Assembly: GCF_000002595.2 (NCBI RefSeq)
Contig: NC_057006.1
Location: 6,403,512 to 6,467,511 of the forward strand
Length of the DNA stretch: 64,000 bases
Source: Chlamydomonas reinhardtii
Lineage: Eukaryota > Chlorophyta > Chlorophyceae > Chlamydomonadales > Chlamydomonadaceae
Direction: 5' to 3'
Shown here in pieces: positions 1-11,513 of the stretch; position 1 is the stretch's first letter, and each line of letters starts with the position of its first letter. Below the pieces are notes generated by a model. It saw only the letters and a program-made list of their open reading frames with translations, had not been told where the DNA came from and did not search any database. A program made the translations under genes and the position numbers.

Positions 1-640
1 AATGTGCGGCGGGCATGCGTGTAACCGTTAATGCGTAGTGCGTCGCGGAGGACGTACCCTGATGCAACATGTGCTGCGTTGCCATACTCTGCCTGGCTGC
101 CTCCCTGCTGGGGCCGCATGCTTTGAGCTGGCATAACACGACGGGCAACACGGAAGAGCAGGATTAATCCCTTACTTGCTTCCAGCGTTCCCCTACCATG
201 GAGGGGACGAGGGGTATTAACCACGGGTATTGGCCAACCCGCACATAACATCAAGCCTCTCACTTCACTCACTCCAACTCACTCGAACTCTTCGCATCAG
301 CTCCGTGGCAGCTTTGCTGCACATGTACCTCACTCCACGCTGCATGCACACGCTAAGCGCAGTGGCGCCAGCACCGCAGCTGCTCACCCTGCGGTACATC
401 TCAGTCCCTTCGCCGCCTTCCCTGCCAGCAGCTACCGTACTGCCCGCGCCTGACCTCTGCACCCCTACTTCGCTCCTGCCCAAGGCCGAAGGCCCGCACG
501 CCCCGCCCCGCCACCCCAGCGCAGCTCTGCCCTTCGACCGCACGCTCCCCTCCCTTCTCCTTCCCTCTCCTCCCTTCTCCCGCCTCCCCTCTGCCGCCCT
601 CTCCTCTCCTCTCCCCCAGGTCCAGTGTGCCGCGCTGGTC
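1..640. other. Left-edge intergenic sequence and 3' flank of the NDUFAF6-like gene
   Basis: No coding sequence is supported here. The long proline-rich open frame over 230-691 is composition-driven and overlaps the terminal exon of the minus-strand gene. Positions 540-620 form a C/T-rich tract. A TGTAA motif near position 20 on the plus strand could belong to a gene left of the window. I found no TTACA (minus-strand poly(A) signal) between 1 and 640 for the minus-strand gene, so its transcript end is unresolved. Confidence 0.5.
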
Positions 641-3417
641 CTAGTAGGTCCCCCTCAGCTGGTGCCACTTGACGGCCAGCACATAGGATAGCGGCGCTGC
701 GCCCGAGCCACCCCCGTGCTGCTTGAGCAGCCCCGCGTCAAACGGGTCAAAGTTGGCGGCTTCCAGGGCCTGCGGGCGGGCGGGCGGGCGGGCGGGCGTG
801 TGTGTGTTTGGGGGGCGGCATGAGGTCCAGTGCACGCACCCAAGTACATAACCCCAGCCAGGCCCCCTGCAACGGCTGCATGCTCGGAGAGAGGAAGACA
901 TTCGTACTGAACTGTACCAGCCTCAACCGAGCCAATCCACTGCACAATTCTTCCCCACTCCCCACTCCCCTTCCATCGCCCCTCCCTCCTCCCTCCTCCC
1001 TCCTCCCTCCTCCTCCTCCTCCTCCTTCCTCCCTCCACCCATTCCTCCTCCCTCCTCCCTCCTCCCTCCTCCCTCCTCCCTCCTCCCTCACCTTCAGGTA
1101 CCTGTCCACCGCCACGGCAGGCAGCATGAGTCCCGCCGCGCCCGGGGGCAGCCGAGGCGCCAGGCGGCGGGCCTCGTCCAGATGGCCCTTGGCCAGGCTG
1201 GCCACCTTGTGCGCCACGTCCCGCAGCCCCTCGCTCACTACGCCGCTGTACACGTCCTCCTGGGAAAGGGAGGGTTTAGCCGTTCATGTGGAGGGCGGGG
1301 TGATGAAATCACAAGTTTGAAGTGCCGGGGGGAAGGGGTTGTGGGTAGGGGAATGGGGCACTAGGCGGGCTGTACCGGCAGGGCCAGATGTGATTATGTC
1401 GTCCTATACCGTACTCAGCATGTCCGCGCCACCCCTTCCGGCTACCTGCCGGGTGCCCTGCCGTACAGGGCCCAGAGCTCAGAACCTCGCAACACAGGAC
1501 TTGGGCTTCTCCACTTCCCCGCCCAACCACGCCAACCGCTGCCGGTCCACTGTAACCCTGCGATATGTTTCCATCGCCCATCATGGACGGCGCGGCTACG
1601 CCCTCCCCGCATTCGCCCGGCCGCACACACCTGCGACACGCGCGCCTCCGCGCACAGGTCCACGGGCAGGTAGCTGCGCCGCGCCGCCGCGTGCACCGGC
1701 ATGCCGCGCAGCAGCGTGGTGATGCCTACGGCCCGACCCAGGTGCGAGGCGGCGTGGTCGGCGTCGCGGTGCTTGATGCCCGCAGCCGCCAGCTGCACGG
1801 CAGAGAACACAGGGGGTGGGGTGTAACTACCACCCCAAACTAACCACATCAAGCCAAACCAGGGGAGCACGGGCAGAGGCGACAGTTGCAAGGGGGTGGG
1901 GTGGGGTGAAACCGAGCCGTCTTGCGAAAGCGGAGGCGCTGTTGCTACACCCATCGCTGTTGCCTCGCACCTCAATCCACCCGTCACCCACCCACCCCTC
2001 CCTCTGCTCCCCTTAGCCCACCCCCCTGCTCCCACTCTCTCCACGCCTCCGCCCCAATCCTCTGGGCTTGTGGCTGGTACTGGACCCAACCTTGGCTCGG
2101 GGAACAAGCTTGCCTTCCCTGCCACCCACACGCCGCACACGCCCACGCCCCCCCGCCGCCCACCTGCAGGTACAGCAGCTGCGAGGCGGTGCCCTCCGCG
2201 TAGCTCTCCAGCGCGCCCATGTCCAGCGGCGGCTGCGGGTCCAGGAAGTCCGATTCACGCACGTCGATGATGCGCTTGAAGCTGTAGCGGCTGAACCGGC
2301 CCGGACCGCTGCTGCCGCTGCTACTGCCGGCGGCGGCCGCGGCGGCACTGCTGCGCGGCGAGTCGCTGCCGCAGCCAGAATCGCTGCAGCCGGCGTCCGC
2401 CTGCGCGCCCCCGGCTGCAGCATCTGCTGCCGGTGTGGCTACAGCCGGGGCGGGCGGCGGCGTGGGCCCGGGGCTGTGCAGCACGTGTGCCAGGGCGATG
2501 GCCACGGGGTGGTTGGGCGGCCGGTCCTCGTAGGCCGCCCGCACCGCGTCGCGCCACCACTGGAAGCGGATTTGCCCCACCACGCTCTCCTTGCTGCGGA
2601 CCTGGTCTGCCACCAGCGCCGTCTCGATGTTGAAGGCGCGCAAAGCGAACAGCGCAGGCCGCAGGTCCTGGGGTTGTGGGGTATGGGTATGGGTATGGGG
2701 TAGTGTGGGCGTGGGGTGAAGGAGGCGACGGGCTTAGTGACAACGGGGTGGGTGGGGGGAGAGGGCGTGGGGAGAGGGGCAAGGAGTCGGCGAAGGTGCA
2801 CGCCCGTGGTGCCGGAGCAACACAGGCCCTAAGCGGATGAGGTTGGGTGACGCAGGTCCCTGGTGGCCCAAATGCCGCCGATGGATGGCTCTAACGACTA
2901 GTACTCCGTTAGCTAGCCACCGCGCCTATCCACCGGCCGGCCAGTGCGCCAAGCCCCACCCTCCGCCGCCACCCGCTTCGCCTCACCTTGTCCATCTGCG
3001 CCACCCACACATAGTTGGGGTAGTCGTACTGCCTATAGAATCACGAGTGCGCAGCAAGTCGGCTTAGTTGCTTGGATGGCAGGTGGCCGCCGTGCGACGC
3101 GCTGCACCTTGGGGTATCGCCAAATTGCCTGAAGTCTGTGCCGCGTGCAAATGCGGTTGAGTGGCTCCCTGCCATACCATGGCAATGCGCATCCTTTGGG
3201 CCGCGTACCTGACTTGCTGGACGCAGAAACCGAGGGCCGACCGCACTGTATCCGGCATGGATGCATAGCCGCGACCAGACGTGGATGCCCTGGCAGGACC
3301 CGCGCCCAGGCAGGAGCTAGCCGGCGACGCCTCTGCCGTGGCTGCTGCGGCCGCTGCGCGGCGCAGGGCCCCGCCCAGCAGGCCGCTCACGGCCGCAAGC
3401 GGCCTGGTCGATAGCAT
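641..3417 (-). CDS. NDUFAF6: NDUFAF6-like mitochondrial complex I assembly factor (squalene/phytoene synthase fold)
   Basis: Six exons on the minus strand keep frame: 3209-3417, 2987-3032, 2164-2667, 1631-1792, 1092-1259 and 641-769, giving about 405 residues. The N-terminus (MLSTRPLAAVSGLLGG...) is Ala/Arg-rich like a mitochondrial presequence. The mature part starts with CVQQVRQYDYPNYVW, continues with ALRAFNIETALVADQV and IRFQWWRDAV, and later has AASHLGRAVGITTLLRGMP and YLPVDLC. These match the conserved blocks of NDUFAF6/C8orf38, a non-enzymatic relative of phytoene synthases needed for assembly of the ND1 module of complex I. The Asp-rich motifs of active prenyl synthases are not evident. 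A low-complexity insert of about 75 residues (Ala/Ser/Gly) interrupts exon 3, as is common in this alga. Exon 2 is only 46 bp and uses the acceptor TATAG; the nearby GGCAG acceptor would break the frame. The gene diverges from the gene at 3913. Confidence 0.9.
984..1091. repeat. CTCCCTC-type low-complexity tract in an intron
   Basis: Tandem CCTCCCT units fill the intron between exons 5 and 6 of the NDUFAF6-like gene, right up to the donor of exon 5. A separate (GGGC)n run of about 30 bases at 770-799 lies directly next to the acceptor of exon 6. Both are polypurine/polypyrimidine tracts and probably vary in length. Confidence 0.8.
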
Positions 3418-3912
3418 CTTAGGACAGCAGGTCTACGGCAGCGGTGTGCTCGCCGGCGCACCCAGCCGTGCTGGTGCTATGCACCGGGTCCACGCCGCGC
3501 CAGGGTTAGTGCCCAGCCGCGCAGCGCTACTGCCTTCGTGGAACCTTACAGGTTCAATTGGGGCTTAAACGGCGGTGTGATGCAATATCAAAGGTAACGC
3601 GACCAGGGAAAAGCAACCATCAATCAACAATGTTTCACGCTTCTCAGCTTTTGGCCGTGCAGCTTATGTTATCGGTAAATATAACTGCGTTGTTACGCTT
3701 AAAGCGCTGCTAGGGCTCAAACTTGGCGGGGCCGGAGACACTGTGTCCTCGCAGAATGGGGCACGGACTTGCTGCGACTCGCAACAGGCACCCGGACTTG
3801 CCTGCCACATAATACAATCGAATTACACACATCCTGTGCTCCAAATCCAAGTCACCAGCTTGCCTGACCTTTGCTTTCTGGGTTCTGGTAGTCCAACTTG
3901 ATCTGAGCGAAA
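3418..3912. promoter_or_regulatory. Shared divergent promoter region between the NDUFAF6-like and PPI-like genes
   Basis: The two start codons are 495 bp apart and point away from each other, so both promoters and both 5' UTRs must fit here. An AT-rich patch near 3670-3690 (TAAATATAA) stands out in otherwise GC-rich DNA and could be a TATA-like element for the plus-strand gene. No transcription start is proven. Confidence 0.6.
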
Positions 3913-6759
3913 ATGTCGACCGAAGCACTTGAGCAGCGCGAGCGCAAGCCCCATAAGGTCGATGCTGCCGAGGCCAACGGTCACAGCTCGGACGTTCCAG
4001 ACTTTGCTGCGGCGGAGGAGTTTGCTGCGGATGTCGCGGGCGACTCTACCGATGTGCCGGAGCCTGAGGACGCGGAGGCGGAGGCCAGCACCTCGCACGC
4101 CAAGATCTATTTCGTGCGCGTTCCCCGCCCGCCCTACAACGACGACCTGGTTAAGAAGCTCTCGGCGCAGTTCCAGGAGCAAGTTGCAAAGCTCAAGGGA
4201 ATGAACGCCAAGATGGCAGCCAAGAGGGTGCGCAACGCAGTTATCTTTGCATACACATAACGGTTAAACATTCGCCGCGGTCGGTTGTGCAACTGGTCCA
4301 CCCACATTGATCTCCCCTTCCAACATGCCAAAATGCCACCCCGCAGGAGGAGCTGCGCGAGGTCCGCCGCCAGCTGGTTGTGGGCCGCTCGCTGAAGGAT
4401 GGCTCGCAGCCGGAGTACGAGGAGAAGCTCAACCGCCTGAAGCAGCTGCGGGACCTCCGCAACGGGTACGTGGCAAAGATTCAGGCCATTAAGGAGAACC
4501 TGCGCGGCCTTGACTGCAAGAGTGAGGAGGAGCTGGACGCTAAGGTGAAAGAGCTGGAGGACAAGATCTCGCACGGCAGCCTCATCCTGCGCGAGGAGAA
4601 GCAGGTTGTGCAGCAAATCTCCAAGCTGCAGACGCAGCGCGCCCAGGTGTGTTGCGCGGGCGCGACTGACTGCAGCTGGTGGGACATCCGGCAGGACAGG
4701 GTTCACTGAAGGGCCCCTTCCAATGTCACGACACACGGCACGACCGGCGGCGGCGCTGTTGCCTCGGTTGCTGTCTGCAGTCGTGCTACTGCCATTGCTA
4801 CTGCCGTGTGGCGAGACTGCGGTACGGACTGCCGCCAGCGACACGCCCCACTCCTGCATTCTGCCAGTGTGTGCTCACCGTGCACGTGCTCGCTGCCCCG
4901 TACCCTTACACAGATCCGCGACTACGACAACCAGAAGAACGCTCTGACGGAGCTGGAGGCTGAGACGCAGAAGGTCAAGGTGGTGATGGCTGAGCTGGAC
5001 GGCGAGTTCGGCATCCTCAAGGCCGAGCGCGACCAGGCGCAGGGCATCATCAAGGAGATCATGACGAAGGTGAAGGCCTTCGAGGCGGAGCTGAAGGACA
5101 TGGAGGAGGAGCAAAAGGAGGCCGTGGCGGCTAAGAACGAGGCCCTGGCTGCCCTGGATAAGGCGCGCACAGACATGGTGAGTGGTGTTAGCGGGCAACA
5201 TGGTCGGTTTCAAGGAAGGCAGATAGTTGGCGGTGAAGCGCGGGCTCTAGGGCCAGGCATCTGCACATGCCCTGTTTGGCGTGCTACATGAAGCATGTCG
5301 CCTGTAACCTTGTTGGCCCGCGCTGCCGCCCTAACCGCTGTCCGCACGCCGCTCTCGGGCCGCGCAGAACGAGTCCATGGTGGACTACCGCGACAACCGC
5401 ACCTTCAGCCTGAAGGTGCGCGACATGGTCACCGCGGGCCAGGTGGAGGAGGCGCGCGCGCTGTGCGTGGCGCAGGTGGATGAGTACGTGGGCAAGATCG
5501 CCAGCGACTTCACCTTCCGCAAGGAGTACTACAGCCTGTGGGCGTCGCAGCGCCGCTACGCGGTCTCGGAGCTGCTGCCTGACAGCACCACCGTGGTGAA
5601 GGAGCCCCGGGCGGGTGATGCGGGCAAGCCTGGCGCCAAGGGTGGCAAGCCGGACAAGGGCGCCAAGGCGCCGCCGCCGAAGCCTCAGGGCGCGGAGAAG
5701 GCCAAGCTGCTGATTGAGCAGCTGATGGCGGAGGCCAGCGCAGAGGTCAGCCGCAAGAACGCTGGGCGGCCGCCGGTGGACGCGGACTATGACGAGGGCG
5801 ATGCTGATGACGAGCTGGACGAGACGCCGGCGGCCCCCGCGCCAGTGGCGGAGGCGGCCAAGCCCCGCGCCGCGGCTGCCAGCGCGCGGCCAGCGGACGT
5901 GCTGAAGTCGGTGGAGCTGCCCAAGATTGTGGACGAGGAGTTCGTGCCGCCGGTCATGAAGACCGAGGCGGATAAGGCGGCCGCCGCGGCAGAGAAGGAC
6001 AAGGAGCGCCAGCGCGAGGAGCAGGTGTGTGGGGGCGTGGTTGGGTTGGCGGGGAGGGGCAGGTCTGCATGGTCAGGTGCTGGAGACGATGTCCAGCTCG
6101 GAAGTATCCAGCACTGCAGCAAGCTCAGTTCCTGACACACCCCGTGTCTCCCCTTTACAGATGCGGAGGATGGCAGAGGCTGAGGAGAAGAAGCGCAAGG
6201 CCGCTGAGGCCAAGGTGAGCGTGGAGACCCGCCCGAAGCTGCGGCTGACATGGAATACCGCCTTACTCGCGCGGACGGGGCGCCGTCCACGGGTTCGGTG
6301 ATGCGTGTGGCTGTGCAGAGTAGGGTGCTAGCCGTGTGTACGTGTGGGGTATGGCATCTCATCGCTGCCCAATGTTCGACCGCCACGCAGGAGAAGAAGC
6401 GCAAGGAGATGGAGGCGAAGCGCAAGGCGGACGAGGAGGCCAAGAAGATCCAGGACGCAGCGGAGGCGGCGGAGCGCGCCAAGCACGCGGCTGCCGAGCG
6501 CGCGGCGGCGGAGGCGAAGAAGAAGGCGGCGGAGGCGGCCGCCAAGGCGGCCGCCGAGGCCAAGGCCGCGAACAACCCCGCGGCCAAGGTCATTGCCAAG
6601 TCGCAGGTCACCGTGGCCGCCAAGGCCAAGCCCCCCAGCAACGACCTCATGCGGTACTGGAAGATGTTCAAGAAGAACACCAGCGTGCAGATGGGCATCC
6701 TGGCGGCTGTGCTCTCAATCATTATGATTGCCCTGGTCGTCATGGCGGCTCGCAGCTAG
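3913..6759 (+). CDS. Proton pump interactor (PPI1)-like coiled-coil, tail-anchored protein
   Basis: Six exons in frame: 3913-4227, 4347-4646, 4914-5177, 5368-6024, 6161-6214 and 6391-6759, giving about 652 residues. After an acidic N-terminus comes IYFVRVPRPPYNDDLVKKL, which closely follows the signature of plant PROTON PUMP INTERACTOR proteins. It is followed by about 250 residues of Glu/Lys/Gln-rich coiled coil and the family block VDYRDNRTFSLKVRDMV...ALCVAQVDEYVGK. A charged Ala/Lys/Glu-rich coiled coil leads to a single C-terminal membrane segment (about residues 631-648, MGILAAVLSIIMIALVVM) and a short AARS tail. In plants PPI1 binds the regulatory C-terminus of the plasma-membrane H+-ATPase and sits at the ER and plasma membrane. 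The tail anchor here fits that location. The family call is strong; action on a P-type proton pump in this alga is inference. Confidence 0.85.
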
Positions 6760-8383
6760 ACAGCTGGGGCAACACAGGCGATCTGGTGTCGGGTGGTTAC
6801 TGGGCAAGTGGGCATCAGACGCCGCTGGTCCGTGCGCGATCGTGTGGCATGCGTCGCGGCAGCCATTGCTGCTACGGGGGCATGCGTCTTGTTTGTAGAG
6901 GCTGGTCGCACCCGTGGAGGGCACTGTAGACGATCAGGAAAGCAGTGCATGGCCCTGTCTTTGCTTCCGACGTTAGTACCAGAGGAGAGTTGGCGAGAGC
7001 CACGGATGGCCCTAATACCGTGGGGGCATGTCGCACCCGTGGAGGGCAATGTAGAGCTGGTAGTGAGGGGCGGACAGGCGCCACGGAGTTGTGCCGCCAG
7101 GACAACCTGCCGCAATGGTGGGTGGTAGGACCATGACTTGACGACGTTCATAGGTTAGGCCGTGGATGACTGCATTTCGGGCAGGCTCGCTTGAATGCGT
7201 GCACGGAGCAGGATGAAAGCCACGAAGTAGGATCAAGGTAGCTCGGGAGTGGCGACTGCCGCGTGAAACGCACGCCAGTACGCAAGCGCGCGGTGACCAG
7301 ATTTGCATGGTCGGTTCTAGATTGATTGGACTAGAGCTTAGGTTATGGGGATCAATGGTGCTATAATAGAACGGTACGAGGAGAGTGGTGTGGGCGCACG
7401 TAAAGCAGATACTGACTGTGACATATACACTTCGCTGACTGGTGACGTGACGGCCCTGCGGCAGGCTGCTTGGAAATTAGACAGTCATGTGACTTCTGCT
7501 TGACACGGGTGGGGCGCGATTGACCAGCACCAAGGAAAAGCCCTTGAACGGGCAGAACGCACCTGTAACAACTCGGCATTGATGTACCTCAGTACCTGGC
7601 TAGATGCAAGCGAGGCGAGTCGCAAGTGCCAAGGAACAAGAGTAACATAGCGGGTCCTTACACGTCCCTCCGTTTCCAGCCGCTCATATACTGCATCAGC
7701 GCATCCTCAGCGCATGAACACGCGCACGCTCTGTAACATCCACGCAAATCTCAGTCGGACTGCGGTATCCCCAAAACTGCTTATGCACGTGTCTACGCCT
7801 GGCGCTTGGAGCCCATTAATGGTTCAACGCTCTTGGTGATCAGCTACAGCCTACCCGTACCCCTTGCGTAACACACTTGTCCCCCACAGTGTGCAAAGCC
7901 TACCTAATGACCTGTAGTAACACCTGCCCGTGTGGTCTGCGTTCGGTTATTTGTCAGTTGTAGTGCTATGCCGGCATCAACGTGCCAGCACTAACCCCTG
8001 CGTCAGTGCCTACCCGCTAATCCCCTCGCACCTCTGCGCATCATTTCCTCCAGCTTCATATAGTGAACAGAACACACGTCTGCTACCGCTATCATAACCC
8101 CAGCAAAAGCTTACAGCTATCTGCCCGCCGTGCCCTGTGCGTAGAGCTAGACCGGCGCTGGCGCTGCTCCTGCAGCCGCCGAGATGCTGCGCCATGAGCT
8201 TAAAAGAATTTCGCTGCAGTGTCAGAAGGGTACAAGGAAACAAAGTCAGATAACCGTGAGCGCACACATGCTGCGTGTTGGTAGCATGTCCCCGGACCCA
8301 ACTGTGCCCCATTGACCCGCCTGAAGGCCCCGGCGGCCTATGGCATGAAGCTCAGCGCGCAAGCGAAATCCCCAATGCCCATT
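6760..8383. other. Convergent 3' region between the PPI-like and eIF3i genes
   Basis: No gene is seen. The stretch should hold the 3' UTRs of the convergent neighbours. A plus-strand TGTAA at 7564-7568 is a good poly(A) signal for the PPI-like gene (3' UTR about 800 bases). Minus-strand signals (TTACA on plus) at 8111-8115 and 7658-7662 could serve eIF3i. Positions 6905-6932 and 7029-7056 share an imperfect direct repeat with the core TCGCACCCGTGGAGGGCA. Confidence 0.55.
7564..7568 (+). terminator. Poly(A) signal TGTAA, PPI-like gene
   Basis: TGTAA is the canonical Chlamydomonas polyadenylation signal. It lies about 800 bases after the stop at 6757-6759, within the usual 3' UTR length for this genus. 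Confidence 0.5.
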
Positions 8384-11043
8384 CTAGTCCCGCTTCTGGC
8401 ATTTTAACCAGCCCCGTCCTGGCCTCAACCTTAGCTCCCTTGACCCGGGGCTAATCCCACACTCACTGGTGAAGTAGTCCATGTCCATGTGGTGGAGGCG
8501 CACGTAGCCGTCCTCACCGCCGGTCGTGAAGCTGCAGGAAGAACGAGCCGCGATGTTACAAAGGCACGTATGCAAGGAAAGTGCAACGCCATCATGCGCG
8601 TATCATTACCTACCGGTACACCATCCCCCACCCTTTTAGTAGAAACGCAACCCGCGCATAGGTAGCAAGCCAGCATCCCATCCGCCAAATCCACAGGCCC
8701 GTGCACACAGTGCAGTTCCCACTGCCCACCTCTTGCCGGACGGGTGGAACGCCACCGTGTTGATGGGGCCGAAGTGGCCGCGCACACGCCCGAACTCCTC
8801 CTGGAAGATCTGCAGGGGAGAGCGACACATAGACACAGGAAGGCAGCCATAGAACCATCAACGTGTTGTCCATAGTCGCTTCACCAATCACTCGATGCGG
8901 ACTGTGTGTCGCCGAAACCTCTCCGGGGTCGACCATCACCCGTCGCTTCGCCTTGCCTTGCGCTATGATAAGAGAACACCTGAACTCCCTGACCCATTGC
9001 CGGTGTCCCTCTAACACACAATGCTACGGCACCTGCTTTGCCAACATCATCTATGAACGCCCGCGATCCTTCGACGGTATCACCAAGTTAGTCCACTGCC
9101 CAACCATCCGGTCTGCACGTGTTCCTGAACCCCTTGCAACCCGAGCCCAGGTCAGAACATGGAGCTTACCTTGTGGAAGAACCTGGCCTCGAAGCCACCG
9201 GCCTGCGCTGCTGTCGTTGTCACTTGCGATGCGTCCTGGCCACCGCCCATCACAACCTGCGCACAATACAGATGACGCAGGACCGGCATTCGAGCATCAA
9301 TAAACCGCCACCCATGCAGCTTCACCGCCCAGGCTGTCGGTTCTCTAGCGTATGGTCCTGGCGGCATGGCCGCATCTCCACGGCTTCGACTTTCAGCCCG
9401 TTCTCTTCACCCCGCCCGCACTTTCTCCGCCCGCGCGGCCCCGCGCAGCTACAGCTAGGCAGCTGCCCCTGCAGCGCAGCCGTTTACCCACATACACCTC
9501 CGCGGCGCAGCGACGCCCCGCTGCACTCACGTGGTCGAACAGCGGCGAGATGGCCGCTGACTGCACGAAGCGGCCCGTCTTGTAGGTCTTCATCACCTCA
9601 AACGTGTCCACGTCAATGAGGCGCGCCGTCTTGTCCAGCGACGCCGTGATCACGTGCGTCTCATCGGGCGACATCTGCATGTCCTGGATGGCGTCCTCGT
9701 GAACCTGCTGCTCCTGCAGCAGCGCGCCAGTCTGCGCGGCGAAGCGAGGGTTGCAGTTGGCACGTGAAGGGGCTGAAGCGGGAAACGGGAGCCGTCAACA
9801 GCACTACGGCAGGCAGCGCAACCCAAAGCTGACACCGCGCGCCTCCAGCGAGAGGTCCCCTGAGCGCGCGTCCTCCTGAAAGACTGCACCCATCCCAGTC
9901 AGGAGCGGCTGCTGCCATCGGCCCCTTGCTCTAGTGCCTGCTGTTGCTGTTGCTCCAGGCCCTGCTGCACGTGTAGCCGGCGTCCCGGTGTGCAGGCGGC
10001 GCCACACAGGCAGCGCCGCCTGCCCCACGCGCCTGCGCCTGTACTCCACCAGCAGCAACCCCAGCTCTGCATCCCCGCATCGACAGCTAAACTGTCGACG
10101 CTGCTCATCTCATTAGTGGCTTGCTCCGCAAAGCAGCCTCCAGGCTCCGCATGGGGTGCTCGCCAGGTGCTGTCGCAGGCCACCTGCGGCCGCTGTCTGC
10201 TTTCTCTCGCTCCCGCCCTGTCAAGCACCCCTTCCTGACTCCTCCCACGCTCCCCATCCAGTCCTCCATGCTCACCTCCACATCCCAGCGGCGCAGGATA
10301 CCGCCGTCGTGAGAGGTGATAAGTTTCCGGTTGCAGTCCGTCCAGAACACACGCGTCACACGACCCTTAGGCACGGTCCACTCAATCGCCGCCGTCGCGG
10401 TCTGATCCTCAATGTTCTCCGCGAACTTGTAGATGTGAATCGCGGGCGGCGACTCAATGAACGCGTCGGAAGTGGCAGCCAGGAAGCGCTCACCCGCGGA
10501 CAGCTTCACAGCGCGGCAAGGCTCACGATGGCGAATTTGGAAAAGCTCCTTGCCCGTGGGCAGGTCCCAAATGCGCACGGTCTGGTCGGCAGAACCGGTA
10601 ATTAGGCGGTCCGAGTCCCCTGCATCCGCCAGCAAGGCAGGCGCGGTGAGCTCCTGTGCGCCCATATGCACCAAACGAGCCAGTTTCTACTCACAGGTGA
10701 TATCGCACGTCCAGATGGCACCGTTGTGGCCCTCATAGGTACCGATGCGGCGGCCGTCCTCCGCAGACCAAAGGCAGGGTTGCAGGTTCTGCGCAGAGTT
10801 GATGCAACGTTTAGTTTTCCATATCTGGCGATATACCGTCTGAAGCAAGGCGCTTCCCTCTCACCTTGGCGCAGCTAACCAGCAGATCTCCCTCCCGGTT
10901 GTACCTGCGCAGCCGCCGGCCAATTTCATTACGCTGGTCGGTTTTGGGCTTTTGATTCGTTGCGTGGATCGCTCCTAAGGCCTAGAAACTCACTTGACTT
11001 GCGTCAGGGGGCGCTCATGGCCCTTCAGAAGGTAAGGGCGCAT
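8384..11043 (-). CDS. EIF3I: Eukaryotic translation initiation factor 3 subunit I (WD40 protein)
   Basis: Exons on the minus strand: 10994-11043, 10865-10904, 10695-10788, 10276-10619, 9531-9731, 9170-9256, 8730-8809 and 8384-8531. The start [19 protein letters not shown] matches eIF3i. WD40 signatures follow: [89 protein letters not shown], and finally [20 protein letters not shown]. The protein is a seven-bladed propeller in the eIF3 b-g-i module. All junctions keep phase. The 3' end is the only doubtful part. Reading on after DYFT gives about 27 unrelated residues to the stop at 8384, but a perfect GTGAGT donor sits exactly there. Plant eIF3i proteins end a few residues after DYF, so a small terminal exon further left (for example after the CTGCAG acceptor near 8172) is likely. 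Confidence 0.93.
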
Positions 11044-11513
11044 TTTTACCAAGCTAGTTTGTAGGAGTGGAGCCTTATAGGTCGCACTTACAAACTATAC
11101 ATGTAAAAGGGGAGCTGGCCCAACTCAAGACCGAAGCGCGGATGCCCGCCAATTCGTGCTTGCCCGAAATAGCTCTAGCCCAGCTGCCGTCCTGTGCATT
11201 TGCATATTTCATTCATTACATATATGTCCCCAAGCCAAGCCAGGGGCGCTGGGTTACCGACCGGACCCGTGACTCCTTCCTTCCCTCTCTGGCCTCCTCG
11301 TCCTGCCGCGTCCGCGGCGACTCCCGCTCCCTCGAATTGTTCTACTGCCACTCACCCCACATTTGCAACCATTCCGCGACACTCATTTCTCATACCCCAC
11401 ACTTGTAACACTTCCACGACACTCGTTTCTCACGCTCTTTGTTAAGTCACATGACACTCCCACGCGCTAGTAGAGCTCCCACTTTCTACATGCATCCTGC
11501 TACTCTCAGGCTC
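11044..11513. other. Short spacer between eIF3i and the NXD1-like gene with a local tandem repeat
   Basis: The two minus-strand genes are only 470 bp apart, so this holds the NXD1-like 3' UTR and the eIF3i promoter. TTACA (minus-strand poly(A) signal) occurs at 11216-11220 and 11088-11092; the first leaves more room for a promoter. Positions 11365-11440 contain an imperfect duplication with the core CGACACTCATTTCTCA / CGACACTCGTTTCTCA. Confidence 0.5.

Noticed and set aside
230-691. Proline/leucine-rich plus-strand frame at the left edge
   Set aside because: Low-complexity C/T-rich DNA, no domain, overlaps the coding end of the minus-strand gene.
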